A stretch of 64,000 bases of DNA from Calditrichota bacterium (GTDB taxonomy: Bacteria; CLD3): NCBI GenBank assembly GCA_008501735.1, contig QQUF01000044.1, positions 1 to 64,000 of the forward strand, in the 5' to 3' direction. This document shows, in pieces, positions 42,531 to 53,120 of the stretch (positions are counted from its first letter, which is position 1; each line of letters opens with the position of its first letter). A program made the position numbers and the translations under genes. Below the pieces are notes generated by a model. The model searched no databases. It saw only the letters and a program-made list of their open reading frames with translations, and was not told where the DNA came from.

Positions 42531-43851
42531 TTTCAGAAAAATTTACTGTCTCTAATTTGTAAAAATAAATTCCACTTGAAACTTGCTCACCAAAAGAATT
42601 TGTCCCATTCCAAACAACTGAGCCTCTTGGTTCAGCCAATTCAAATTCTTTGACCTTTTCGCCAAGGACATTAAAAATTGTCAACTTACCAAATTCGTAA
42701 TTCGTAATTTTTAATTCGTAATTAATTATTGTCGAAGGGTTGAAAGGGTTCGGGAAATTCTGAGAGAGTTTGAAATCTAACGGAATACTTTCATTTTCCC
42801 GAACAGAAGGTAAATCAGCTAAAATGTTGAAATATTTAACTTCGTCGATTACTTCTTGGTTCTCATTCATTCCACCAATTGTGTAGTAAAAAGACCAACA
42901 ATTTGCAAATCCTCTGTGATCCATTGTTGCGAAAGGACTTCCTTCAAAAAACTCCCAATAATCCCACGCCAAATTATACCCAAAAGTCAAAGTGTCAGGA
43001 GCAGAAGGAATTCCATTGTAACCAATCCCATCAAAATTGTAAGGGTTGTCAGTTCCTCCTGAAAAAAGAATTGTACTTCCAAAAGTTCCCGAAGCAGCTC
43101 TGTAAGTTGCTTTTGGTGTGTTTGGAATTTCTGTCCAAGTAATGTCTAAAGGATTGTTTGGATTAATTTGTCCGAGCCAAGTTCTGTTGTCAATTAAAAA
43201 ACTAAATCCTTGAATCTTAACTCCACCAGTGTAAACAATCAAATTTCCTGCAATACTTCCACTGTGTCCGAAAAGTCCGGGTCCAACAATCTGTGTCGCT
43301 TGACTCCAAGTGTCAACAGTTGGATTGTAAACTTGAACATTTTTTACATTGGTATTTGTTGACCAGCCACTAATTGAGTAAATCAAAGAATCATTCCAAA
43401 CGGCAACAACTTGGTCATCAACAGAAACAGGAATGTTTGCTCCCATTGAGTAAGAATCCGTTAAAGGGTCGTAAATTTCGACTGTTGGAAATGTTGTTTC
43501 ACTGCCGTTTGAACCAACCGAGTAACCACCAAAAATCTAAATTTTTCCTTTAAACTCAACTGCCGAAGCAGCAATTCTTCCAACACTTCCGGGAACCGAA
43601 GCAATTTGTGTCCACTGGTTTGTAAAAGTGTTTAGTTTAAATGCTTCTTGCGTAATTCCTGACCAAATTTTCGTTGTGTCAATTCCCATAAAACTAAAAA
43701 CAAAACAAGTGTCATCAATTGTAAGACTTGCAACAGCGTTGTTAGAAATTTTCTTTGGAAGCGGATTTCCGACAGTCCAAAAATTTTGGGCGAAAAGATT
43801 AATTGCCAAAATGAAAGTTAAAAGACTGCCTAATAAAAATATGTAGTTCAT
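42505..43851 (-). pseudogene. Secreted kelch-repeat protein with type IX sorting domain, interrupted by one in-frame TAG
   Basis: One continuous minus-strand frame of 448 codons broken only by an amber codon at 43537-43539. Before it (104 residues): signal peptide MNYIFLLGSLLTFILAINLFAQ and the start of a kelch propeller. After it the same frame continues IFGGYSVGSNG...; the reading GKI-stop-IFGGYS is a canonical kelch strand in which the stop replaces an aromatic, usually Tyr. Further kelch motifs follow (VQVYNPTVDTWSQA, GHSGSIAGNLIVYTGG) and a sorting domain (SQNFPNPFNPSTIINYEL ... SSGIYFYKLET). The kelch start is 15 nt after the CHAT-STAND stop, with AAAGGA as ribosome site, so the two are probably one operon. 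Confidence 0.85.
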
Positions 43852-43866
43852 TTTTTAATCCTTTGG

Positions 43867-46800
43867 TTAGAATTGAGTTAAAAATGGTAAGTAAGCCCTT
43901 GCAACTTTTATAAACTTGTTCAAATCACCACTCTTTATAGCTTTTTCGCAAATTAGAAAATCATTTTCAGACAATAAATTTTCTAGTGCAATTTGAAAAT
44001 TTTTGATAAAAATTTTTGATAAATTTTCTTTCTCAAAAGGTTTTACTTTCTTTAAATATCTTACCGCATTATTTAAAATTTCTATCCCTTTTTTGTATTC
44101 CTTTAAATTTCCGATATAAATTTGACCAATTAAAATATCAATACTGGCAATTCCAAGAACATTTTGCAAATCAACATTAATCTGACGACACTCATTTGCG
44201 CAATTCAGTGCTTTTTCAATTTCCCCTTTTGCTTCATAGATTTTTGCTTTTAGATGCAAGGAATGGCTTTTGTTAGATTGGTTTTTAGTTCGGTATGAAA
44301 TTTCAAAAGACTTTTCAGCATACTCTAAAGCCAAATTAAAATCGTCTTCATCAAAAGAGATTTCTCCAAGTTGGTGATAGGAAGGAGAATTTTCATCTTC
44401 AAGCCCAATTTTGTTTTTTAATTCAATGGATTTTTTTAAACTCAGTTTCGCTTCTTCCTTTTTTCCTAAAGCAGCAAAAGCAACACCTTTATCATTTAGA
44501 ATTATCGCTTCTCCAAATTTTTCTCTTTTCTCTCCAAAAATATCTCCAGCTTTTTCCATAAAACTAATTGCCTCTTCAAAATCTCCATTGAATTCTAAAA
44601 CCTTTCCAATATTAGAGAAAATTTCCGCCTTGTAAAGAGGACTATTTGATGGACAATTTTTCAAAGCTTTTTTTAAAATATCCTTAGAATCAAGTGAATG
44701 TCCAAGTCCATATCTTGCATAGCCCAATCTATTTAGTAATCTATAGTCTTCACCGATTTTACATTTGGTTTCTTTACAAAATTTAATTGTCTCATTAAAA
44801 TATCCAAATTTATTCCAGTTTCCTGTAATCCTTTCTAACATTTCAAAACCAATTTCTTTTTCCATTGTCTCTAAAGCTAATCTCCAAATTTCCATTGCTT
44901 TTGTTTCATTAAAATTTGGAGATTTATTCCAAATTTTGTAAAGAAAATGACAAGCCCTCTTCAAAATTTCTTGAAAATTTTTCGGCTTTTCACTTTCTAA
45001 AAATTGTAAAATTATTTGCGAAACCCGGTAATGATTTTCACCTTTTGGAATAACCCATTTTTCAAGAAGTCCAAGTGCAATTGCTCTCTCAAGATGTTTT
45101 TCAAAGCCGTTTACTTCTTCTTTACAAACTTCCTCAACAACAATTCTAGGAACAGGAATCTTAAAAAGAGAGACTAAAGCAAGAGTTTTACGAAACTCAG
45201 AAGTTTGTTGGTTTAAAAGCTCCTCTGCCAAAATATTTTCTCGAAACTCAGCCTCTTTCTCCAACAATTTTTCGAAGATCTTGCTTAAGTCGAGCTCTTC
45301 CTTTTCAAGAATTTTAAACACCCATTCAAGCAAACGTGGATTTCCATCAGCCACTTCTATTATTTTTCCTATAACTTTTTCGTCGGGTGTTTTCTTTAAT
45401 GTTCTTTCAAGTTGCTCAATTTTTTTCTTAAGGTCTGCTTTTCCAAAGCTATGCAAATGTTCTTTGTAAAAAGATTTTTCTTCCTTCACCTTAAACTCAT
45501 AACGACAAGTAACAATGACACGATTTTGGTAGTTAGTTTCCGAAATTGCAAAATCAAGAGCCTCAAGAACTTTTTTTGCATCCAATCTTAGAACGGGTAA
45601 ACCTTGTCTTAGATTTTTTTCTGCATTTTGTTCAAAGTCATCTAGAACTAAAAGGAATTTTTTTTGAGGTAATTTCGAGAACACTGTTTTCAATTTAAAT
45701 TTCAAGTCATCGTTTGGATTTTGTAAAATATCCCTCAGATTTTTGTCTTCAATTTTATCAACAAGTTTGTTATTTAAAGCAAATTCATCAATTTTACCTG
45801 CCCAAACAATCGTTTTAAACTCATCTAATCTGTTACAAAGCCGTGAGGCAACACTGCTTTTTCCAATTCCTCCCATTCCGTGCAGAAAAACTCCGATTTT
45901 GTCAGTTTGAATTTTTTTAAGTTCTCTCAAACATCTTTGAAGAGGTCTCCTTCTTCCGACAAAACTTTCACGGGTTGGAACTCGGACATTTTTTTCTTCA
46001 TCTAAAAATGCTTTTTCGATTTTCCTAATTGGAATCGGTTCTCTGTTTGCGGAATTCAGAGGAGTAACTAAAGAACCTTGCATTTCTCCTGCAAGGTAAA
46101 ATCTCAATAAATGCCAATGTCTTGCCTTTTCTTCAATTAATTTTCTGTAAGTTTCCGAAAGTGCTTCGGCAATCTCAAAACCTTCCGATAAATTTTTGTA
46201 GAAAGTAGTAGCTGCAAGAGTTGCGTCTTTGTCGTAAACCGATTTTGCCCAACCCAAAACATTTTTTGCACCAAGTTCCAATAATTTTTCAACAAGAGAA
46301 GGAATACTCCCTTTTTTTTGTGATTTGGCAGTTTCACAACCCGAAAGAAAAATTAATTTAGGTTTTCTTCTTAGTGCATTAAAAATGTCTTCTGCTGTGG
46401 AATGTTTTTCTCCTCCAAATTCATCTTCTGTAACGAAAATTGGAATTCCATTTTCACCTGCTCCTGCGTGCCCTGTAAAATGGAAAACATCAAAGGAATC
46501 ATTTCCGTAGGAAGAAATTAACTTGCTTAATTCCTCCAAATTTCCGCTTTCTTCAACTTTTAAGAAAAGAGGTTGTTCTTTTGTAGCCTCCAAAATCATT
46601 GCTTCTTCTTGTTCAAAACTCAAAACTGAATTTTCACTGTCAGGAGAAGAAGCCATAAAAAGAACTTTAAAAAATCTGTTTTCGGCTTCAAAAGGTTCAA
46701 AATTTTGTTCTTTCCAACGAACAGGAACGATTTTGGGATTATGAGATTGAACTAAAAATATTATTCCGTTGTGCATAATTTCCCAAGGAATGTGAGCCAA

Positions 46801-47100
46801 ATTCCCTTCGGTAGAAATTGCAAGAATGATAATTTCGGTAGTTCCTTGTGCTTTCTTTAAAGCTGTTTCAAAGAATCTGTCTTCCCCGTCAAACCAATTG
46901 TAAAGCTCTTTTCCAACTTCTACTAAATCTGTAAAAGAAGAATCGAAGTAGTCACTTTCTGACTTTTCAAGAAGATTTTGAATGGAATCTAATTTTAAAT
47001 CTCTTTCTGTGTTGTCATTTTGATTTTCAAAGAAATAGCGTAGAGTTACTGTTTTTTGCCCTTTGGGAATCAATTTAATGTGTAATGTTTTGGAACTCAT
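43867..47100 (-). CDS. CHAT protease - STAND (NB-ARC-like) ATPase - TPR protein
   Basis: A 1077-residue signalling protein. I prefer the ATG at 47100 (AAAGG upstream, MSSKTLHIKL) over 47154, which lies inside the nrdJ terminator hairpin. Domains: a CHAT caspase-like protease (about 85-345) with the His/Cys dyad H211 (FHFTGHAG) and C255 (IFLSGCETA); a STAND ATPase (about 375-690) with Walker A GMGGIGKS (408-415), Walker B FLLVLDDFEQ (482-491), VIVTCRYEF (sensor-like Arg) and GNPRLLEW (GxP motif); and C-terminal TPR repeats (about 790-1020). This is the layout of bacterial NLR-like proteins in which a TPR sensor controls a protease. Cytoplasmic: no signal peptide or membrane segment. Confidence 0.9.
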   Translation of the reverse strand: MSSKTLHIKLIPKGQKTVTLRYFFENQNDNTERDLKLDSIQNLLEKSESDYFDSSFTDLVEVGKELYNWFDGEDRFFETALKKAQGTTEIIILAISTEGNLAHIPWEIMHNGIIFLVQSHNPKIVPVRWKEQNFEPFEAENRFFKVLFMASSPDSENSVLSFEQEEAMILEATKEQPLFLKVEESGNLEELSKLISSYGNDSFDVFHFTGHAGAGENGIPIFVTEDEFGGEKHSTAEDIFNALRRKPKLIFLSGCETAKSQKKGSIPSLVEKLLELGAKNVLGWAKSVYDKDATLAATTFYKNLSEGFEIAEALSETYRKLIEEKARHWHLLRFYLAGEMQGSLVTPLNSANREPIPIRKIEKAFLDEEKNVRVPTRESFVGRRRPLQRCLRELKKIQTDKIGVFLHGMGGIGKSSVASRLCNRLDEFKTIVWAGKIDEFALNNKLVDKIEDKNLRDILQNPNDDLKFKLKTVFSKLPQKKFLLVLDDFEQNAEKNLRQGLPVLRLDAKKVLEALDFAISETNYQNRVIVTCRYEFKVKEEKSFYKEHLHSFGKADLKKKIEQLERTLKKTPDEKVIGKIIEVADGNPRLLEWVFKILEKEELDLSKIFEKLLEKEAEFRENILAEELLNQQTSEFRKTLALVSLFKIPVPRIVVEEVCKEEVNGFEKHLERAIALGLLEKWVIPKGENHYRVSQIILQFLESEKPKNFQEILKRACHFLYKIWNKSPNFNETKAMEIWRLALETMEKEIGFEMLERITGNWNKFGYFNETIKFCKETKCKIGEDYRLLNRLGYARYGLGHSLDSKDILKKALKNCPSNSPLYKAEIFSNIGKVLEFNGDFEEAISFMEKAGDIFGEKREKFGEAIILNDKGVAFAALGKKEEAKLSLKKSIELKNKIGLEDENSPSYHQLGEISFDEDDFNLALEYAEKSFEISYRTKNQSNKSHSLHLKAKIYEAKGEIEKALNCANECRQINVDLQNVLGIASIDILIGQIYIGNLKEYKKGIEILNNAVRYLKKVKPFEKENLSKIFIKNFQIALENLLSENDFLICEKAIKSGDLNKFIKVARAYLPFLTQF

Positions 47101-47153
47101 AATTTTGCCTTTTAGTAAAATTTTTTTAACGTATTTCTTTCCACTTAAAAACA

Positions 47154-47184
47154 AAACCCTAAATCAACGAGTAATTTAGGGTTT
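47154..47184 (-). terminator. Rho-independent terminator after nrdJ
   Basis: Perfect 11-bp arms (AAACCCTAAAT 47154-47164, ATTTAGGGTTT 47174-47184), followed on the minus strand by TTGTTTTTAAG. It separates nrdJ from the CHAT-STAND unit. Confidence 0.88.
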
Positions 47185-47221
47185 ATTTCAGAAGGTCTAA
47201 CTAAAAAGTTATTCTAAAATT

Positions 47222-50200
47222 TTAAGAGCAACCAGAAGTTTCACCACAATCATCACAGACAGTGCAAGCACCATTTTGTCTGACTTTCATCGAGCTACAG
47301 TTAACGCATTGTTCACCAGTATAACCGCGAGATTTGGCAACTTTGATTTTTGTAACAGTTGAATTCTCAGCTTTGACTGTTGGTAAATGCTCACTGAATT
47401 CTTGAACAGGCTCTTTTTTATCTGTTTGGTCAGGAACTTCGTCAATTGGCTTGACGTGTAAGAAGTCTTCTCTTCCCAAATATTCATGCCCGAGAGTCCT
47501 GAAAACGAAATCAAGAATTGAAGTCGCATTTTTAATTTTGTCGTGACCTCCGACCATTCCAGAAGGTTCGAATCTTGTGAAAGTAAAAGAGTCAACCATT
47601 TCTTCTAAAGGAACGCCGTACTGAAGTGCTTTGGAAATTGCAACTGCGAAACAGTTTAAGATTGAACGGTAAGAAGCACCTTCTTTGTACATATCGATGA
47701 AAATTTCACCGAGTTTGCCATTTTGGTATTCGCCAGTTCTTAAGTAAACTTTGTGTCCACCAACTGTTGCTTCTTGAACAAAACCTTTTCGTTTTGTTGG
47801 AAGTTTTCGGCGAATTGCTTTGTAAACAACTGTCTCAACTTCTTCGTGAATTCTTTTTGCATCAATTGTTTCGTCAAAATCCTCTTCATCTCCCATTGAA
47901 AGAACTGCATCAACAATTTCACTGCTTGTTGAATTGAGAGGCTGAGAAAGTTTGCTTCCATCTCTGTAAAGAGCATTTGCTTTGAGCATTAATTTCCAAG
48001 ACTCAACGTAAGCTGAAGAAACTTCTTCGATTGTTGCGTTGTTTGGCATATTGATTGTTTTGGAAATTGCACCTGTAATGAAAGGTTGAGCTGCTGCAAG
48101 AGCTTTAACGTGTCCCATATAATGGATAAATCTTTGTCCCTTGTTTCCACATTTATTTGCACAATCGAAAATCGGATAATGTTCAGGTTTTAAGAAAGGA
48201 GCTCCTTCAATTGTCATTGTTCCACAAACGTAGTCGTTAGCTTCTGCAATTTCCTTGTCAGTGAATCCAAGTTCTTGGAGCATATTAAAACTCCAGTCAT
48301 TCAATTGTTCGTCAGTAAATTTCAAATTATTTTTACAAAATTCTTCACCTAAAGAGTGTTTGTTAAAGGCAAAACCTATTTCAAAAACATTTGGCAACTG
48401 TTTTTCAATTGCTTCGATTTTATCAGTAGTGAAACCTTTCTCTTTAAGTTTGTCGTGAGAAACAGAATGACAACCTTTTAAAGTTCCAGTTCCTTTTGAA
48501 TAATTTTCAATTTCATTGATTTCATTTTTTGTGTAGCCAAGTTTTTTGAGAGCAGAGGAAACAGATTGATTTACAATCTTGAAATATCCACCACCAGAAA
48601 GTTTTTTGAATTTCACAATTGCAAAGTCAGGCTCAATTCCTGTTGTATCACAATCCATTACCAAACCGATTGTTCCTGTTGGAGCGATTACTGTTGTTTG
48701 AGCATTTCTATAACCAAATTTTTCGCCTAACTCTAATGCTTCGTCCCAAGAGTTTTGTGCTGCTTTAAGAATATTTTCAGGACAAAGTTTTTGATTGATT
48801 CCCATTGGAGTAATCGTAAGTCCTTCATATTCTTCTTTACTTGCGTCATAAGCTGCTCGTCTGTGGTTACGGATTACGCGGAGCATATTTTCTTTGTTAT
48901 TTGAGTAGCCTTTGAAAGTTCCAAGAATGTCAGCCATTTCTGCGGAAGTCGAATAAGATTGCCCAGTAAGAACTGCTGTAATTCCACCAATGATTGCTCT
49001 TCCCTCTGGAGAATCATAAGGAATTCCAAGTCTCATCAAAAGACTTCCAATGTTTGCATAACCAAGACCAAGAGTTCTAAAGACGTAAGAAAGTTCGGCA
49101 ATTTTTTTGCTTGGGAAATGTGCCATCAAAACTGAAATCTCAAGAACAACTGTCCAAATTCTTGCAGCGTGGCGGAATTCTTCAACTTTAAACTCACCTG
49201 TTTTTTCATCAAGGAATTTGACAAGATTCAAACTTGCAAGGTTACAAGCTGTATCGTCTAGAAACATATACTCAGAACACGGATTACTTGCGTTAATTCT
49301 TCCGTCAGCAGGACAAGTATGCCACTCATTAATTGTTGTGTCATATTGAAGTCCTGGATCAGCAGAAGCCCAAGCAGAACCACAAATTTTTTCCCAAAGT
49401 CCTCTTGCTTTAACCGTTTTTGCAACTTTTCCATCTTTACGATTTAAAAGATGCCAATCCCCATCTTTTTCAACTGCTTCCAAAAATTCATTTGAAACAC
49501 GAACTGAGTTGTTTGAATTTTGCCCTGAAACAGTAACGTAAGCCTCACCTTCGTAGTGTGTATCAAAAACAGGAAAATTGACTTCGCTAATGCCTTGTTT
49601 TGCAAGTTCTAAAGTTCTCACGATGTAATTCATTGGGACTTTATTTGTTTCGGCATCTTTAATTAATGTTTTTAATTTTTTATTTTCGTTCGGGTTTATT
49701 CCACCAACAAGAGCTTCTTCAAGAATTGCTTCAAGTTTGGTTTTGAGGATTTGACTACCTGTTACAAGTGCAGCAACCTTTTGCTCTTCTTTAGTCTTCC
49801 ATTCAACAAATTCTTCAATGTCTGGATGGTCAACATCTAAAACTACCATTTTTGCAGCACGTCTTGTTGTTCCGCCAGATTTTACAGCTCCTGCTGCTCT
49901 GTCATTGATTTTCAAAAATGACATTAAACCCGATGAAACTCCACCACCAGAAAGTTTTTCACCTGCTCCACGAATTTTACTAAAGTTTGAACCTGTTCCT
50001 GAACCGTATTTGAAAATTCTTGCTTCACGAGTAACAAGGTCAAAAATTCCACCTTCATTCACAAGATCATCTTCAACTGCTTGAATAAAACAAGCGTGAA
50101 CTTGAGCTCTTGTGTAAGCATCTTCCGAACGTTTCGCTTCACCAGTTTTTGGGTCAACATAAAAATGTCCTTGAGAAGGTCCTGTAATTCCGTAAGCAAA

Positions 50201-50677
50201 ATTTAAACCTGTGTTAAACCATTGTGGTGAATTTGGAGCACACATTTGATTTGCAAGCATATAAGAAAGTTCGTCATAAAATGCTTGAGAATCATCTTCC
50301 GAAGCAAAGTAACCGTGTTTTTTCCCCCAATCTGTCCAACAACCTGCAAGTCTATGAAAAACCTGTTTCGAAGAAGTCTCAGCTCCTAAAGAGCCATCTT
50401 CTTGCGGAACTCCAGCTTTTCTAAAATATTTTTGAGCAATAATATCAACTGCTACTTGAGACCAGCTTTCAGGAACTTCAATATCTTTCATCTCAAAAAC
50501 GACAGTTCCGTCAGGATTTTTGATGATAGAATTTCTTTTTGAAAACTTAACAGACTCCAAAGGTTGTTTGCCTTTGATAGTGAACTTTCGGTCAATTTTT
50601 AGACCTTTTTGTTTATTGGGCACGCTACTCTCTCCTGTAAGAATAGTTAATTGTTTATCATTGAACTTACTTTTCAT
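47222..50677 (-). CDS. nrdJ: Adenosylcobalamin-dependent (class II) ribonucleotide reductase
   Basis: A 1151-residue NrdJ that makes deoxyribonucleotides with or without oxygen. Substrate-site Cys C196 (QVHACF), thiyl-radical motif NPCSE (C467, E469), [15 protein letters not shown] and the [22 protein letters not shown] segment are visible; [25 protein letters not shown] marks the C-terminal half of the barrel. The end is a cysteine-rich tail (CVNC...[13 protein letters not shown]) used in thiol re-reduction or zinc binding. No intein. No cobalamin riboswitch or clear NrdR box in the leader. It is separated from glyA upstream by 403 nt. Confidence 0.95.
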   Translation of the reverse strand: MKSKFNDKQLTILTGESSVPNKQKGLKIDRKFTIKGKQPLESVKFSKRNSIIKNPDGTVVFEMKDIEVPESWSQVAVDIIAQKYFRKAGVPQEDGSLGAETSSKQVFHRLAGCWTDWGKKHGYFASEDDSQAFYDELSYMLANQMCAPNSPQWFNTGLNFAYGITGPSQGHFYVDPKTGEAKRSEDAYTRAQVHACFIQAVEDDLVNEGGIFDLVTREARIFKYGSGTGSNFSKIRGAGEKLSGGGVSSGLMSFLKINDRAAGAVKSGGTTRRAAKMVVLDVDHPDIEEFVEWKTKEEQKVAALVTGSQILKTKLEAILEEALVGGINPNENKKLKTLIKDAETNKVPMNYIVRTLELAKQGISEVNFPVFDTHYEGEAYVTVSGQNSNNSVRVSNEFLEAVEKDGDWHLLNRKDGKVAKTVKARGLWEKICGSAWASADPGLQYDTTINEWHTCPADGRINASNPCSEYMFLDDTACNLASLNLVKFLDEKTGEFKVEEFRHAARIWTVVLEISVLMAHFPSKKIAELSYVFRTLGLGYANIGSLLMRLGIPYDSPEGRAIIGGITAVLTGQSYSTSAEMADILGTFKGYSNNKENMLRVIRNHRRAAYDASKEEYEGLTITPMGINQKLCPENILKAAQNSWDEALELGEKFGYRNAQTTVIAPTGTIGLVMDCDTTGIEPDFAIVKFKKLSGGGYFKIVNQSVSSALKKLGYTKNEINEIENYSKGTGTLKGCHSVSHDKLKEKGFTTDKIEAIEKQLPNVFEIGFAFNKHSLGEEFCKNNLKFTDEQLNDWSFNMLQELGFTDKEIAEANDYVCGTMTIEGAPFLKPEHYPIFDCANKCGNKGQRFIHYMGHVKALAAAQPFITGAISKTINMPNNATIEEVSSAYVESWKLMLKANALYRDGSKLSQPLNSTSSEIVDAVLSMGDEEDFDETIDAKRIHEEVETVVYKAIRRKLPTKRKGFVQEATVGGHKVYLRTGEYQNGKLGEIFIDMYKEGASYRSILNCFAVAISKALQYGVPLEEMVDSFTFTRFEPSGMVGGHDKIKNATSILDFVFRTLGHEYLGREDFLHVKPIDEVPDQTDKKEPVQEFSEHLPTVKAENSTVTKIKVAKSRGYTGEQCVNCSSMKVRQNGACTVCDDCGETSGCS

Positions 50678-51080
50678 TCAAAATCTTTGTTGTAGTAGTG
50701 TAGGGTTTAGATGCGAATGTAATAACAGCACTACATTTAGAGTTCTATTTAATACAAAGGCACAAGATAAGATTTTTTGGGTTTCTAAATCAAGGATTTT
50801 TCGGTGAAAATTTAACTTTTATGCTTAAGTCTTTCAAAGGCAAGAAGTTAAGCAATAACTCATTAAAATTCAATTACTTATAGAAACAACAAATTTAAAA
50901 AAGGGAATAGAGGTTATTCTAAGGCAGATTTCATTTTTTTGTAATTTTTGACTCGAAAAATCTTGTAAAAAAGTAGAATACAATTCTAAGGATAAAAAAA
51001 TGTTCCAACGAAAGTTTCATTGGAACATTTTGCAAAAAACTTATAAGGTTTTAGAAATCTTTATTGAGGTCTTTAAATTT
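50678..51080 (-). other. Intergenic nrdJ leader, 403 nt, no gene seen
   Basis: The stretch between glyA and nrdJ holds the glyA terminator (50998-51030) and otherwise AT-rich sequence. I looked for a cobalamin riboswitch (no B12-box-like core) and an NrdR box (no ACACTATATATAGTGT-like palindrome) and found neither. A small inverted repeat (GTAGTG 50695-50700 with CACTAC 50729-50734) is too short to call. Confidence 0.6.
50998..51030 (-). terminator. Rho-independent terminator after glyA
   Basis: Perfect 11-bp arms (AAATGTTCCAA 50998-51008 and TTGGAACATTT 51020-51030); a run of seven T follows on the minus strand. It is 51 nt after the glyA stop. Confidence 0.9.
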
Positions 51081-52367
51081 TTAAGCATAAAGAGGGAAAT
51101 TTTCGCAAAGTTCTTTTACTTCGTTTCTTACTGAGTGAATGACTTTTTCGTCAGTAGAATTTTCAATAACTTTCGCAATGAAGTTCCCGACGGTTTTCAT
51201 TTCCTCTTCTTTAAATCCGCGAGTTGTGAGAGCTGGAGTTCCAATTCTTACTCCGCTTGTTACAAATGGACTTCTTTTGTCGAAAGGAACCATATTTTTG
51301 TTAGTTGTTATTCCTGCTTCTTCGAGAATGTTCTCAGCTTTTTTACCAGAAATTCCTTTGTTCGTCAAATCAATCAAAACTAAGTGGTTGTCTGTTCCGC
51401 CTGAAACTAGGTCGAATCCTTTAGAAGTTAAAGTCTCTGCCAAAGCTTGTGCATTAGAAATCACTTGTTTACTGTAAGTTTTGAAATCGTCTTGCAAACA
51501 TTCACCAAAAGAAATCGCTTTTGCCGCAATTACGTGCATCAATGGACCACCTTGAATTCCTGGCATTACTGTCGAATCAATGAGTTCAGACATCATTTTC
51601 ACTCTTCCTGATTTTGGAGCAACTTTACCGAAAGGATTTTCAACATCTTTTCCCATCAAAATCAATCCACCTCTTGGACCGCGTAAAGTTTTGTGAGTCG
51701 TTGTAGTAACAACATCACAGTAAGGAACTGGCGATTGTAAAAGTCCTGCTGCAATTAATCCTGCTGGATGAGCCATATCTGCAAATAAAAATGCTCCAAC
51801 TTCATCAGCAATTTCTCTGAACTTTGAGTAATCAATTTCTCTTGGGTAAGCACTTGCACCTGCGATAATCATTTTTGGTTTACACTCGTGAGCTTTTGCT
51901 CTAACGTCGTCAAAATCAATGTAACTCGTTTTCTCATCAACTCCGTAAGGAACAATGTTGTAAAGTTGTCCTGAAAAGTTTACAGGTGAACCGTGAGTCA
52001 AATGTCCTCCGTGAGAAAGATTCATTCCAAGAACTGTGTCACCAGGTTTTAAGTAAGTGAAGTACACTCCCATATTTGCTTGTGAACCTGAATGAGGCTG
52101 GACATTTGCGTATTCTGCTCCGAAAAGTTCTTTCGCTCTGTCTCTTGCAATATTTTCTGCAACGTCAACAGCTTCACATCCTCCGTAGTAACGATTTCCC
52201 GGATAACCTTCTGCATACTTGTTTGTAAGAACAGAACCAACTGCTTCCATTACTGCTTTGCTTGTGAAATTCTCACTTGCAATCATTTCCAAAGTGTTTC
52301 TTTGACGACTAAGTTCTGAAACAATGCTTTCAAAAACTTCAGGGTCTTGATTTTTTAAAACTGACAT
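51081..52367 (-). CDS. glyA: Serine hydroxymethyltransferase
   Basis: A 428-residue PLP enzyme that interconverts serine and glycine and feeds one-carbon units to tetrahydrofolate. Motifs: [65 protein letters not shown], the PLP lysine in [20 protein letters not shown], and the C-terminal [20 protein letters not shown]. Monocistronic with its own terminator. Confidence 0.96.
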   Translation of the reverse strand: MSVLKNQDPEVFESIVSELSRQRNTLEMIASENFTSKAVMEAVGSVLTNKYAEGYPGNRYYGGCEAVDVAENIARDRAKELFGAEYANVQPHSGSQANMGVYFTYLKPGDTVLGMNLSHGGHLTHGSPVNFSGQLYNIVPYGVDEKTSYIDFDDVRAKAHECKPKMIIAGASAYPREIDYSKFREIADEVGAFLFADMAHPAGLIAAGLLQSPVPYCDVVTTTTHKTLRGPRGGLILMGKDVENPFGKVAPKSGRVKMMSELIDSTVMPGIQGGPLMHVIAAKAISFGECLQDDFKTYSKQVISNAQALAETLTSKGFDLVSGGTDNHLVLIDLTNKGISGKKAENILEEAGITTNKNMVPFDKRSPFVTSGVRIGTPALTTRGFKEEEMKTVGNFIAKVIENSTDEKVIHSVRNEVKELCENFPLYA

Positions 52368-52510
52368 TTATATCTCCGATATTTTAATTTTTAAATTCAA
52401 AAATTGACGGGCAATTTAACAAAAAATAATGAAATGATTAAAATATATTTCTTTCTTAAACTAAGGTTAATTAGATTCTTAAAAGACGTTCTTAAAAAGA
52501 GGAAAAGTAA

Positions 52511-53116
52511 ATGAAGAGTTTTTTTATCGGTTTAATCATCGCAGTTTTGTTGTGTCTCAATTCTTTTGCTGACGAAATTTACCTTTCAAATGGAAACAAA
52601 CTTGAAGGAAAATACCTTGGACATCAAGATTCAGTGATGACTTTTGAAGTTTGGCTCGGAAGAAAAGTTGTTAGCTTAGAATTTTACGAATCTCAAGTAG
52701 ATTGCGTTCTCACAGGAACAATCACAAAAAATGATTTGCTTTTGAGCGAACTAAAAACCAGACTTGACACTTTAGACAGGCAAAATCCGAATGATTGGTT
52801 TGAGATTGGAGTTTGGTGTAAAAAGAATAAATACTTTGACGATGAAGCGAAGCAATGTTTTTACAAAGCACTTGAGATTGACTCGGAACATCAACTTTCA
52901 CTTTGGGAGTTAGGAATTAAGAAAAAATCATTGAACTCAGTTTTGTTTCAAGGTTCGACAAGCCCCCCAAGACCTTCATTTTCTCCGACTGACTTGGACA
53001 TCGGGAATATGCAAATTCAAATTCGTGAAATGCTTGACCAAGTGCTTTCAGGAGCAGGAATTAACGGAGACCAAGAAATTGACTTAGATGGAATTTTAAA
53101 ACAATTTGGTAATTAA
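52511..53116 (+). CDS. Exported TPR-like hypothetical protein
   Basis: A 201-residue protein with a signal peptide (MKSFFIGLIIAVLLCLNSFA). The first part (EIYLSNGNKLEGKYLGHQDSVMTFEVW) resembles the short beta 'G..ieG.v.....' element found in many periplasmic repeat proteins. A TPR-like helix pair follows (NPNDWFEIGVWCKKNKYFDDEAKQCFYKALEIDSEHQLSLWELG). The C-terminal 45 residues are unassigned. Monocistronic; convergent with phoR (4 nt apart). Function unknown. Confidence 0.72.
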   Translation: MKSFFIGLIIAVLLCLNSFADEIYLSNGNKLEGKYLGHQDSVMTFEVWLGRKVVSLEFYESQVDCVLTGTITKNDLLLSELKTRLDTLDRQNPNDWFEIGVWCKKNKYFDDEAKQCFYKALEIDSEHQLSLWELGIKKKSLNSVLFQGSTSPPRPSFSPTDLDIGNMQIQIREMLDQVLSGAGINGDQEIDLDGILKQFGN

Positions 53117-53120
53117 GAAT

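Noticed and set aside
42856-43142. Plus-strand frames opposite the kelch gene
   Set aside because: Antisense to kelch repeats, no recognisable protein, overlapping one another.
43537-43539. Reassigned TAG codon (stop-codon recoding) as an explanation of the kelch gene
   Set aside because: TAG is the terminal codon of dnaB, topA, nuoA and others here, so it is not globally reassigned.
47560-47580. GGTTCGAATC resembling a tRNA T-loop
   Set aside because: It lies within nrdJ codons and no acceptor or anticodon stems flank it.
50678-51080. Cobalamin riboswitch upstream of nrdJ
   Set aside because: No B12-box-like core or suitable stems; only the glyA terminator is convincing in this stretch.
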